Positions 25,522-33,418 of a stretch of 64,000 nucleotides of DNA are shown here, piece by piece (within the stretch, counting starts at the first letter, position 1; every line of letters starts with the position of its first letter). The stretch is from Arthrobacter sp. PvP023 (GTDB taxonomy: Bacteria; Actinomycetota; Actinomycetes; Actinomycetales; Micrococcaceae). Position numbers and translations under genes: made by a program. The DNA is taken from NCBI RefSeq assembly GCF_017832975.1, contig NZ_JAFIBI010000001.1, positions 3,968,001 through 4,032,000 on the forward strand, read 5' to 3'. The notes under the pieces were generated by a model. The model was not told where the DNA came from, searched no databases, and saw nothing but the letters and a program-made list of their open reading frames with translations.

Positions 25522-25596
25522 GGGACCCTCCTCGCCGGCGCCGTCGCCCAGCAGAAGCGGCCCGGATTCGGCGCCGAAAATACTTAGGAAACGGAG

Positions 25597-25628
25597 CGGA
25601 ATACCCCGTTAAGGCAGAGGGTATTCCG
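25597..25628. repeat. 10-bp inverted repeat upstream of the DUF1326/DUF2182 remnant
   Basis: CGGAATACCC at 25597 and GGGTATTCCG at 25619-25628 are perfect inverted arms with a 12-nt spacer. The ATACCC/GGGTAT half-sites recall metal-sensor operators of CsoR type, but the spacing is wider. It lies in an otherwise gene-free stretch (25522-25753) and could be an operator, a hairpin or a mobile-element scar. Confidence 0.5.
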
Positions 25629-25753
25629 GCGGAATCCGGCTGTCAATAAGCCGTGAAAACAAGGAATAGGGGCGGAGAATGGGGACCACCGGAAGCAACT
25701 AGACGGCGCTGCGGTATCGTGCCGTCGTCAGAATTTGCATCCAGCTACGTACT

Positions 25754-27331
25754 TCAGCGCGCTGCCCTGAGAGCCTCGGCGTACAGCGGCGCCACTATGT
25801 TGTGGCCCGCCTGGGTGAGGTGGTTTGCGTCCTGGTAGTACCCTGCGGCCCCCGCTGCGGAGGCCGCGCCCGCGAGGGAGATCCTCTTCAGGCCATGGGC
25901 CGCTGCCTCGCGCATCAGCAGCCCGTCAACCCAGCGCCGCTGCGAGTGGCTGTTGTCATCGCGGGAGAGAACCCCGTTGATGATGATGGTGCTGCGCGGA
26001 TACCTGCGCTTCAACTCATCCCAGGTGCGGTTGGCGGACTCCACGATCAAGGCTTCGCTGGCCCCGATCCGTGCGTCATTGCCGCCCAACGTCACGATGA
26101 CAAGCCCTGGATCGCCCTGCGGCAACAGGATGGTGTCCGTCAGGAGGCCCTGCAGGACGGAGCCACCGGCGGCCCGGTTGGTGGCCACGTACCCCATACC
26201 GCCATAGCCGCGTTTGATCTGGTGATCAAAGCCTGCCATCCGGGTCCCCTGCTCACCCCATGAATCGAGGTCCAGCTGGGAATCGCCGATGATCACTGCC
26301 GTGGCAGAATCCACCGGTTCCGCGGAATAGAGTTCCTTCGTCCGCGGATCCCAGATGGTTTCCACGGCCTGGAACTCCACGTGCATGCCTCGCTGGTCAA
26401 CCCATCCGTCGTGCCGTGGCCAACCGAAGCGGCCAGAGTTCTCGGACCAGATCCGGTAGGTCTCGTTCGGCACCACTTTGGCCCCGGTGGACGAATTCCA
26501 CACAAGCCAGCCGCGCTGGAATTGCTGGGTCACACCGCCGTCCCGGGGAATTTCGTCGGACAGCGGCAGGCCCAGCGTGCCAGCTTCCTCACCGAGTTCA
26601 CGGAAGCGATTGCGGATGTCGCCGCGGGTGACCGAGTGGGCCGCCGTGTCCGCCGACCAGTAGAGTGACCCATCGCGAAACTCCTGGCGCACAACCTTCC
26701 CTTCACGGATTTCGTCTCCTACCGGAAATCCCAAGGCGCCGTCCGTCGCTCCCGTTGCAGCCCAGTGCGCCCCGATAGCCCCGGAAACCACCCGAATGCC
26801 TCCGGCCGGGGAGTGCACAATGGTTCCGCCCCGGAAACCCTGGGACACCACGCCGTCGCTCAGGCCAACGTCCGTGTGGGTTGTGGGATAGCCAAAGCGG
26901 CCCTCCTGTCCGCCGGCGTCGAGCCAGGCGTCGCGTCCAGGGCCATTGGCCACAACACGCGCGCCGGTGCGCGCCGACCACGCGATGTCCCCACCTTCGA
27001 AATGCTGCACGCAACCGGACTTGTTGCATTCCTCGTTCGACGTCGGTGCCCACAGGATCTTCGCAGCCCAGGCATTAGTGGTGTACAGCTTCCCGATCGC
27101 GCCACGGACCTCGGGCGCGGTCCTCGTCTCTTCGCTGCCGCCCGGTCCGGCCGTCTGGGTGGCCGTGCCCGCGCCCCGGGAATCAGGGTCGCTGGCCAAA
27201 CCGCCACATGCCGGGAGCAGTGCCAACGCCGCGGCCAGGATCAGGACGGCAGGGCCGCGCCGCCCTCCGGTCCTGCACCGGGGCGGCCTGGTTGTGCAGA
27301 CAGGTGGCGGCAGCCTGAAACGGCGTCCCAT
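25754..27331 (-). CDS. LGFP-repeat lipoprotein with C-terminal SGNH/GDSL hydrolase domain
   Basis: A 525-residue surface protein. An N-terminal signal ends in a lipobox (ALLPAC, Cys 42). Residues about 75-335 hold five or six LGFP-like repeats (FGYPTTHTDVGLSDGVVSQG, LGFPVGDEIREGKVVRQEFR, LGLPLSDEIPRDGGVTQQFQ, FGWPRHDGWVDQRG). The last 180 residues are an SGNH hydrolase: block I VIIGDSQLDLDSW, a block III-like VTLGGNDARIG, and block V DANHLTQAGH, giving Ser, Asp and His. It probably hydrolyses an ester on the cell envelope, with the repeats holding it to the wall. The ATG at 27331 gives the correct signal; upstream codons overlap the MFS gene region. Confidence 0.85.
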   Translation of the reverse strand: MGRRFRLPPPVCTTRPPRCRTGGRRGPAVLILAAALALLPACGGLASDPDSRGAGTATQTAGPGGSEETRTAPEVRGAIGKLYTTNAWAAKILWAPTSNEECNKSGCVQHFEGGDIAWSARTGARVVANGPGRDAWLDAGGQEGRFGYPTTHTDVGLSDGVVSQGFRGGTIVHSPAGGIRVVSGAIGAHWAATGATDGALGFPVGDEIREGKVVRQEFRDGSLYWSADTAAHSVTRGDIRNRFRELGEEAGTLGLPLSDEIPRDGGVTQQFQRGWLVWNSSTGAKVVPNETYRIWSENSGRFGWPRHDGWVDQRGMHVEFQAVETIWDPRTKELYSAEPVDSATAVIIGDSQLDLDSWGEQGTRMAGFDHQIKRGYGGMGYVATNRAAGGSVLQGLLTDTILLPQGDPGLVIVTLGGNDARIGASEALIVESANRTWDELKRRYPRSTIIINGVLSRDDNSHSQRRWVDGLLMREAAAHGLKRISLAGAASAAGAAGYYQDANHLTQAGHNIVAPLYAEALRAAR

Positions 27332-27420
27332 ATATCCCCCTGCACGAACTTCGTCATCCCCCGTGGCGTAACCGTCGTTCCAGTATTTCCTGATCCTGCC
27401 GTCCAGCCAAAACGGAAGCG

Positions 27421-28782
27421 CTATCCGGCCCGTTCGCGCCACAGCAGTGTCACGCCGAAGGCCACCGCGCCGAGCACCAGCATGGTGAGCACCATGAGGC
27501 CCCAGTTGGCCTGGTTCACGCCGCTGCCGTAGAAGATGCCGATCATCACCGTTGCCGTGATGGCGCCCAGGTACCGGCAGGTCTGGAAGATGCCGGCGGC
27601 CACCCCGCGCTCGTGCGGCTGCGTGGAAATGTACATTCCTTGGCTGGACGCGATGCTCACCACGCTCCACGGAATGCCCATCAGTGCCGTGAGCCCCAGG
27701 ACCAGCGGGATGGCGAAGGAGGCGGTCAGCAGCCACATGGCTGCCGCAGCCACCACCAGGAAAAGCACCCCGGCAATCAGCACCCGCCGCACCCGGAAGC
27801 GATCGATCGCGCGGACCGCGAACGGCGTCGCAATCACGGACATCGCTGCCAGTGGCAGCATCAGGAGACCCACGACGCCGGGATCGTAACCGCCCGCTTC
27901 CTGCAGCAGTTGGGGCAGGCCGAAGAACGCGAAATAGTAGATGCCGTTGAACACCGCAAAGCCCAGGTAGACCAGTAGCAGCGGCCGGTTCCGTCCGAGA
28001 AGCCGCAGGTCCAGGAACGGCGGGCTGAACTTCAATTCACGCCAGACGAAGAGGACAGCCAGCACCGTGCCGCCGGTCAGCAGCCACCAGCGCGCATCCG
28101 GCAGGACGTTCAGCAGCGCCATCATGACCAGCGTCAGGGATCCCACGAAGCCCAGGATGCCGGGAATGTCCGAATCGCGCAGCAGCTCCGAGGCGCTGCC
28201 ACGTTCGCGGTCCTCGTCCACCGGGGCGAATTTCCTGACGATGAGGAGCGCCGCGAGGGACAAGGGGACGTTGATTAGGAACAGCGCCTGCCAGCCGACC
28301 AGGCTCACCAGCAGCCCGCCCACCACCGGGCCTACCGCTGCCGCGGAGGTGTTGGCCATCTGGATCCGGCCCAGCGGCCGGGTGGACTTCACCTTCGTGG
28401 CGCGGTCCAGTGCCCCTACGATGACGACGGCACTCGGGTACGCGGTGGCCGTGCCCAGGGCCATGAGTGCCCGGGCCACGCAGAGCAGGGCGAAGTTGGG
28501 AGCGAACGGAGCCAGCGCGCAGGTTACCGCGACGAGGACCATCCCGAAGCTGAACAGGCGCCGCGGCCCGAAGCGGTCCGCCAGCCGGCCCATGAGCGGC
28601 TGGCCCGCCGCGGAGGTGAGGTAGAAGGCTGTGATCACCCAGGTGACCGTGGCGACGTCGAGCCCGAAATCGGCGCGCAGCACCACAAGGGCGACGGCGA
28701 TCATGGACGAGTTCAGCGGGTTCAGCGATGTGCCCAGGCTGAGGCCGGCAACGGCCAGGGCTGTCCGGGGTTTGTTGCTCAC
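27421..28782 (-). CDS. MFS transporter, DHA2 (EmrB/QacA-like) family
   Basis: A 453-residue exporter with about 14 helices. The opening SLGTSLNPLNSSMIAVALVV replaces the usual DxT motif D1 region, the loop motif is GQPLMGRLADRFGPRRLFSF, and the motif C helix is AAAVGPVVGGLLVSLVGWQA. Such exporters expel drugs, dyes or metabolites in exchange for protons. The start is GTG at 28782. It stands alone on the minus strand with no obvious regulator next to it. Confidence 0.9.
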   Translation of the reverse strand: MSNKPRTALAVAGLSLGTSLNPLNSSMIAVALVVLRADFGLDVATVTWVITAFYLTSAAGQPLMGRLADRFGPRRLFSFGMVLVAVTCALAPFAPNFALLCVARALMALGTATAYPSAVVIVGALDRATKVKSTRPLGRIQMANTSAAAVGPVVGGLLVSLVGWQALFLINVPLSLAALLIVRKFAPVDEDRERGSASELLRDSDIPGILGFVGSLTLVMMALLNVLPDARWWLLTGGTVLAVLFVWRELKFSPPFLDLRLLGRNRPLLLVYLGFAVFNGIYYFAFFGLPQLLQEAGGYDPGVVGLLMLPLAAMSVIATPFAVRAIDRFRVRRVLIAGVLFLVVAAAAMWLLTASFAIPLVLGLTALMGIPWSVVSIASSQGMYISTQPHERGVAAGIFQTCRYLGAITATVMIGIFYGSGVNQANWGLMVLTMLVLGAVAFGVTLLWRERAG

Positions 28783-28859
28783 GGAAACAGTCTCGCCTAC
28801 ATCGGCGCGGGAGGCCGAACTTGGTTACGGCCGCGCGCCGTCAGAGCCCTGCGGCGGCC

Positions 28860-29201
28860 TCAGCCCTGCTTCGCGCCCTTCGCCACCGTGAACAGGAACG
28901 TGGAATCCTCCTCCGCCTCCAGGCTGTGCAGGCCGTCCGGGACGATCAACAGGTCGCCCGGCCTGCCATCCCACGAGTTCTCGCCGGCGCGCAGCCGGAG
29001 GCTGCCCTGGAGCACAAAGACCGTGGCGTCGCCCGGATTCTGGTGCTCGCTCAACTGGGTGCCGGCCTTGAGCGCCATGACGGTCTGGCGGAGCACCTTC
29101 TCGTGCCCGCCGTATACGGTGTCCGCAGCACGCCCGTTGTTTGCTGCAAGCGCCGCGGCGAGCTGCTGCCGGGCAAGGGCCTCGATCGAAATCTTCTGCA
29201 T
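28860..29201 (-). CDS. Small cupin domain protein
   Basis: A 113-residue single-domain cupin. The two cupin motifs are GTQLSEHQNPGDATVFVLQG and WDGRPGDLLIVPDGLHSLEA, supplying His and acidic ligands for a metal, and FLFTVAKGAKQG closes the barrel. The helical N-terminus (MQKISIEALARQQLAAALAA) is typical of small stand-alone cupins that follow detoxification or sugar genes. The ATG at 29201 gives the natural N-terminus; the frame extends upstream without support. It lies 67 bp downstream of lacI on the same strand and could be cotranscribed. Confidence 0.82.
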   Translation of the reverse strand: MQKISIEALARQQLAAALAANNGRAADTVYGGHEKVLRQTVMALKAGTQLSEHQNPGDATVFVLQGSLRLRAGENSWDGRPGDLLIVPDGLHSLEAEEDSTFLFTVAKGAKQG

Positions 29202-29268
29202 GAGGCCACGGTACCTATCAGGACTCCCGGGCGATATAGGCCGGTGGTCCTGCATCCGGACGAGCTAG

Positions 29269-30294
29269 CTACCCCTTCCGGGGCGGCGCCGTGGATCCCC
29301 GGACAACCAGTTCCGTCCCCAGCTCGATCCGCTGCGGCAGTTCCTCGTCCCCGTCCAGGTGCCGGAGCAGTGCACGCATGGCGGTCTCGGCCATCTGCAC
29401 CACAGGCTGGCGGATGGTGGTCAGGCCGGGCTCGATCCATTCCGCCGCCGGGATGTCGTCGAAGCCGATGATGGACAGATCCTCGGGAATGCGCAGCCCG
29501 GCAGAACGCGCCGCACGGTAGGCACCCAGCGCCTGGGCGTCGTTGCCGGTGAAGATCGCCGTGGGCGGGTCGTTCAGCTCCAGCAGCTTCCGGGTTCCGG
29601 CCTCGCCGGCTTCGATCGAGAAGTCACCCGGGACCATCAGTTCGTGATCCACCGTGATGCCCGCCCGGCGCAGCGCCGAGATGTAGCCGTCCTCGCGGGC
29701 GCTGCTGCACTGCAGGTCCTCCCGTCCGCCGATCATGCCGATCCGCCGGTGCCCCAGCTGCAGCAGATGCTCGGTGGCCGAGTGCGCGCCGTCCCAGTTG
29801 GCAGCCCCCACGGTCATCAGATCCGGTCCGGGCTGGCCCACGGGGTCGATGAGCACCACGGGGATCCCCAGCGACTTGATCCGCTGGATCTGCTTGGCAT
29901 CCAGCTGGTACACGGCCATCAGCAGCCCGTCCGATTTCCGCTCGGCCAGGTTCGCCAGCCACGGCCGGATCCGGGAGCCGTCCATGCTGAGGCTGCTCAC
30001 CACGGTGCCGTACCCGGCGTCCTGTGCCACGCGCTCCACGCCCTCGATGATCTCCAGCGCCCACTCCGAGCCCAGCCCGGGAAACACCAGGTCGATCAGG
30101 CCGGCCTTCTGCTTGCGCTTTGCCGGGCGGCGCGCATAGTCACGCCGGGCAATGATCTCCTCCACGCGGGCACGGGTTTCCGCCGCCACATGGGCATGGC
30201 CGTTCAACACCTTGGAAACAGTGGGGACGGAGACGCCGGCCTCCCTGGCAATTTCGCTGATCGTCGCGCGCCCAGTGTCCTGCTTGCCCACCAT
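29269..30294 (-). CDS. LacI family transcriptional regulator
   Basis: A 341-residue regulator. The N-terminal HTH reads ATISEIAREAGVSVPTVSKV and the hinge region is LNGHAHVAAETRARVEEIIA. The sugar-binding body shows LIDLVFPGLGSEWALEIIEG, PVVLIDPVGQPGPDLMTVGA, IFTGNDAQALGAYRAARSAG and SIIGFDDIPAAEWIEPGLTT. It is the last gene of the 33196-to-29269 operon. A 17-bp operator-like site lies 37 bp upstream, at the stop codon of the previous gene, and close copies occur before the operon, before GH3 and before GH42. I infer that it represses this sugar regulon and itself until an oligosaccharide-derived inducer binds. Confidence 0.93.
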   Translation of the reverse strand: MVGKQDTGRATISEIAREAGVSVPTVSKVLNGHAHVAAETRARVEEIIARRDYARRPAKRKQKAGLIDLVFPGLGSEWALEIIEGVERVAQDAGYGTVVSSLSMDGSRIRPWLANLAERKSDGLLMAVYQLDAKQIQRIKSLGIPVVLIDPVGQPGPDLMTVGAANWDGAHSATEHLLQLGHRRIGMIGGREDLQCSSAREDGYISALRRAGITVDHELMVPGDFSIEAGEAGTRKLLELNDPPTAIFTGNDAQALGAYRAARSAGLRIPEDLSIIGFDDIPAAEWIEPGLTTIRQPVVQMAETAMRALLRHLDGDEELPQRIELGTELVVRGSTAPPRKG

Positions 30295-30330
30295 GGAACC
30301 CCACCTTCCAGCCGGGACCGGCCCGGACCG

Positions 30331-30347
30331 CTAGTTATCGGAAAGTT
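30331..30347. promoter_or_regulatory. LacI operator-like site upstream of lacI
   Basis: CTAGTTATCGGAAAGTT (reverse complement AACTTTCCGATAACTAG) matches the shared 17-bp motif AACTTTCCGATAGTTTC at 14 of 17 positions. It overlaps the stop codon of the cupin gene and lies 37 bp upstream of the lacI ATG, a position suited to autoregulation. Confidence 0.6.
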
Positions 30348-31062
30348 CCCACGTCTGAATGCGGCCGCACATGCCATACATCCTGCGGGTCTTCCGTTTT
30401 CCCATGGTAGTCCGCGCTTCCTGCAGATAGAAACTTTCGGCCGTGTCCAGAGAACGCAACTGCTTCCGGGTAATTTCCGCCTGCCGCGCCGCGCCGCCGG
30501 CCAGGAAGTCCGCCCACCTCCCGGTCTTCGAATTCACCAGCTGCGCCGCCGCGGCATGGAACCCGGCCAGCGCGCCGGGTCCTGTTTCCAGGACGGCCTC
30601 CTTGAGCGCAAAGTAGCCTTCCAGCGCCAGATCACGACGACGGCGGGCGGCGTCCTCGCCCGCCGCCACGCCGGCGTCGGCATCCGTGAGTTCCAGCGCC
30701 GCGGCGCGGCGGTACGCGCCGGCGTCCGCAAGGTGCCCGGGCGGGAACGTCATCACGGCGTCGCCGTTTTCCGGCAGCCCCGCGTTCTGCATGACCACGA
30801 GGACCACCAGGTCGCCCGAATCATTGATCGCCCGGTGGACGGTGCCGGGCGTGAACCACAGCACCACCCCCGGCGCCAAGGGCGTGGACGTGAACCCGCG
30901 CGAGTCCAGGGTCTCCAGCCTGCCGGTTCCCTGCTGCACCACATAGGCCTCGGTGGAGGCAGTGTGCAGGTGAGGCGTGCCGCCGGCGGCACCGTCCGCG
31001 CCGGGCCAGTCGTAGATGCTGACCTCGGACAGGCCGGTGGCGCCCGGAAAGGATGTGATCAC
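30331..31062 (-). CDS. Cupin domain protein of the sugar-utilisation operon
   Basis: A 243-residue protein. The front half is a cupin: GGTPHLHTASTEAYVVQQGT with metal-binding His and Glu residues, then LAPGVVLWFTPGTVHRAIND and LVVLVVMQNAGLPENGDAVM. The back half is helical and basic, with repeated Ala/Glu stretches, and ends MYGMCGRIQTWELSDN. No enzymatic role is certain; sugar isomerase or sensor roles occur in the family. The start is GTG at 31062, 3 bp after the PmoA-like gene, and the final codons overlap an operator-like site for lacI. Confidence 0.82.
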   Translation of the reverse strand: MITSFPGATGLSEVSIYDWPGADGAAGGTPHLHTASTEAYVVQQGTGRLETLDSRGFTSTPLAPGVVLWFTPGTVHRAINDSGDLVVLVVMQNAGLPENGDAVMTFPPGHLADAGAYRRAAALELTDADAGVAAGEDAARRRRDLALEGYFALKEAVLETGPGALAGFHAAAAQLVNSKTGRWADFLAGGAARQAEITRKQLRSLDTAESFYLQEARTTMGKRKTRRMYGMCGRIQTWELSDN

Positions 31063-31065
31063 CGC

Positions 31066-32031
31066 TCAATCCCAGCTCTCCAGCGCAGCCCGGGCGGCGC
31101 CGGCCAGCGCCGCGGCGGAACCATCATCCACTCCGCCGTCAGCGATCACCACGGCATAGCGGTACGTGAGCGGCTGTCCTTCGCGCAGCGGCACCACCTC
31201 GCTGAAGAACGGCGCAGAGCCGAGGCAGGCAAACATCGAGGAACGGGCAAACCACTGGTTGGGCGCCCCCGGATTGGCGGTGTCTTCCACAAACGCGATG
31301 GTGGATAAGCGGCAGCTTCCGTCATGCCGGCCCGTGAAGGCAATCCACGGTGATCGGGTGCCCATGAACTCGTCCGTGCCGGCGCCGTGCTCCGAGCGGA
31401 ACTCGCCGCCGGTGAAGGACCGCGGCCCGCGCCAGAACAGTCCTCCGTAACCGGCGTTGTCCCGGCCTTCTGTGGTGGGGCTTCCGATGCCAAATTCCGC
31501 ACCGGAAATGTTGCCCATCCGGGTCTCGAACAGCAGCACCCAAGCGCCGGCCGGTGCCTCGGGAACATCCAGCAGCCGGATGTTGAAGCGGCGTTCCTCG
31601 GCGATCACCGGCTGGCCGTCCTGGCCTGACCAGTGCAGGGTTTCCGCGGCGGTGATTCCGGCACCGGAGTCGTCGATTGCGGTGAACGCCTCGTGGGCCA
31701 TGGCACCGTTGTTGTCCAGGTTGGCGTAGCCCGTGGCCCGGGTGTAAGTGGCTCCGCCCCAGAAATTGTGGTCCCCAACGTTGGGCAGCGCCCAGGAGAG
31801 CCCCTTGTGCCAGACGTGGTCCCATGGCCGCGAGATGGTCACCTCATCGCCTTCGAGGGTGGTGAGCGGGTGGAAGAACGGACGCGGGCTCTCGTACTGG
31901 TCGTCCGTGGGCTTGTAGGTGTACGTGGCGATCTGCCGGTCCCCGGCGGTGAAGGTCAGGGCGGCGCCGTCGTCGGAATAGCTCAGTTGTGTAGCTTCGG
32001 CTGCCGTAGGGGTTACTGCGGTGCTGGTCAT
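31066..32031 (-). CDS. PmoA-like family protein (DUF6807)
   Basis: A 321-residue protein of the DUF6807 family, annotated PmoA-like in many actinobacteria although unrelated to methane oxidation. Landmarks are SPRPFFHPLTTLEGDEVTIS, RPWDHVWHKGLSWALPNVGD, HNFWGGATYT and NAGYGGLFWRGPRSFTGGEF. The conserved His, Trp and Asp residues suggest a sugar-binding or processing beta-sandwich. Genes of this family usually sit beside Gfo/Idh/MocA dehydrogenases, as here (28 bp downstream of one). The ATG at 32031 matches the family N-terminus. Confidence 0.85.
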   Translation of the reverse strand: MTSTAVTPTAAEATQLSYSDDGAALTFTAGDRQIATYTYKPTDDQYESPRPFFHPLTTLEGDEVTISRPWDHVWHKGLSWALPNVGDHNFWGGATYTRATGYANLDNNGAMAHEAFTAIDDSGAGITAAETLHWSGQDGQPVIAEERRFNIRLLDVPEAPAGAWVLLFETRMGNISGAEFGIGSPTTEGRDNAGYGGLFWRGPRSFTGGEFRSEHGAGTDEFMGTRSPWIAFTGRHDGSCRLSTIAFVEDTANPGAPNQWFARSSMFACLGSAPFFSEVVPLREGQPLTYRYAVVIADGGVDDGSAAALAGAARAALESWD

Positions 32032-32059
32032 GGGAATCTCCAAAAGTAGGGGTGTGTGT

Positions 32060-33196
32060 TCAGGCGCGGGCGCCGGCGAGCGGGCCGGTGCCGGCAAGCG
32101 CCGTGGAATCCAGGACCCGGCCGCCCAGGCCTTCGCCGTCCATTCCGGTGTAGAAGCTGTGGCCGGGCACAATCTCGCCACGCCGCACAGCCTTGCCGGT
32201 AAAGGCGGAGGCGTAGATCGCGGCAGCGAACTCCAGCGTCTGCCGCGCGGAGTCCGCGCCGGCCGGGAGCGGCATCCCGGCGTCGAGCGCGTCATACATG
32301 GCCAGGAACTGGGCTGAGTGGCCGCTACCGCGTTCCAGCGGCTGGCCCTCCCAGGCAAACCGGACCGCCTTTTCATGGCCGGGCGCGGCGGTGACGGTCC
32401 AGTTGTTGGTGCCGTACCCGTAAAGGTGGCTCAGCTCCACGGTGGCAAACTCGCAGTCGATCCGGATGTCCGAAGTCTCCCGCGGGGACAGCAGCGAGTT
32501 GATGACAGTGGCCACGGCACCGTTCTCGAAGCGGACCAGCGCGGCGGACAGGTCCTCGGTGGAGGTGGCACGGGCCTGCCGGGAGGCAAGGGCAGTGACC
32601 TCCGCCCACGGCCCCAGCAGGTGGAGCAGGAGGTCGAACTGGTGGATGCCGTGGCCCATGGTGGGGCCGCCTCCCTCGGCGTTCCAGGTGCCCCGCCACG
32701 GCACGTCCCAGTAGCTGTCCGGGCGGTACCAGAGCGTGTCGCACCGGGCCACGAGCGGGCGGCCGAAGCCGCTGGCCCCGATCAGGGTCTGCGCGGCAGC
32801 GGAGGCGTCGCCGAAACGGTGCTGGAACACGCAGGAGAACTGCGCGCCGCCCTGCACCTGCGCCGTCTCCAGCCGGTCGAAGTCGGCCAGGGACAGCGCC
32901 GGCGGCTTCTCGGAGAGGACGTGCACTCCCGCTTCCAGGCACTCGATGGCCTGGTCGATGTGCATCATGGGCGGCGTGCACAGGTGCACGATGTCCGGCT
33001 TGGCCCCGGCCAGCAGTTCGGCGAGGCTCTGGTAGCGGCCGGCAATCCCGTGCTGCTCGCCGAAAGCATCCAGGCGCGCCTGGTCCACGTCGCAGGCCGC
33101 CACGAGTTCGGCCCTGCCGCCGGTCCGTGCCAGGTTGTCCGCGTGCACCGCGGCAATCCCGCCCGTTCCTACGATGGCCACTTTGTACGTCCGCAT
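32060..33196 (-). CDS. Gfo/Idh/MocA family oxidoreductase
   Basis: A 378-residue NAD(P)-dependent sugar dehydrogenase. The Rossmann start is MRTYKVAIVGTGGIAAVHAD, the catalytic-loop lysine is in HVLSEKPPALSLADFDRLE, and the C-terminal domain has GGPTMGHGIHQFDLLLHLLG, typical of the family. Likely substrates are oxidised or modified hexoses derived from the imported oligosaccharide; this is an inference. It is the first gene of the operon with PmoA, cupin and lacI, and shares a 222-bp divergent intergenic region with GH3 that holds three LacI-like sites. The ATG at 33196 is preferred; an upstream in-frame start at 33226 adds 10 residues. Confidence 0.9.
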   Translation of the reverse strand: MRTYKVAIVGTGGIAAVHADNLARTGGRAELVAACDVDQARLDAFGEQHGIAGRYQSLAELLAGAKPDIVHLCTPPMMHIDQAIECLEAGVHVLSEKPPALSLADFDRLETAQVQGGAQFSCVFQHRFGDASAAAQTLIGASGFGRPLVARCDTLWYRPDSYWDVPWRGTWNAEGGGPTMGHGIHQFDLLLHLLGPWAEVTALASRQARATSTEDLSAALVRFENGAVATVINSLLSPRETSDIRIDCEFATVELSHLYGYGTNNWTVTAAPGHEKAVRFAWEGQPLERGSGHSAQFLAMYDALDAGMPLPAGADSARQTLEFAAAIYASAFTGKAVRRGEIVPGHSFYTGMDGEGLGGRVLDSTALAGTGPLAGARA

Positions 33197-33239
33197 TTGA
33201 AATTCTCCGCCTTTGCAGTAATTCATCGGCTACCTTCAG

Positions 33240-33256
33240 GACTTTCCGAAAGTTTC
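33240..33256. promoter_or_regulatory. LacI operator-like site 1 in the divergent region
   Basis: GACTTTCCGAAAGTTTC contains the perfect 13-bp palindrome ACTTTCCGAAAGT and lies 44 bp upstream of the Gfo/Idh/MocA start, in its promoter region. Confidence 0.65.
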
Positions 33257-33269
33257 ATGCCTGCATCAG

Positions 33270-33286
33270 AACTTTCCGATACAGCT
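33270..33286. promoter_or_regulatory. LacI operator-like site 2 in the divergent region
   Basis: AACTTTCCGATACAGCT keeps the left arm and centre of the shared motif, 30 bp from site 1 (about three helical turns), so two repressor dimers could bind the same face of the DNA. Confidence 0.5.
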
Positions 33287-33369
33287 TCAGGACCTACCCA
33301 GCCCCGCTCTTCAACCGTAGGAACTTCTGCGCTTCAAAGTCAATGAATTTTGGTCTAGAAAGTAAATAT

Positions 33370-33386
33370 AACTTTCTGATAGTTTC
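33370..33386. promoter_or_regulatory. LacI operator-like site 3, in the GH3 promoter
   Basis: AACTTTCTGATAGTTTC lies 32 bp upstream of the GH3 start in an AT-rich stretch. It matches the site before GH42 (AACTTTACGATAGTTTC) at 15 of 17 positions. Confidence 0.65.
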
Positions 33387-33418
33387 TAAGAAATGACTTC
33401 CAACCGTAGGAGAAGCCC

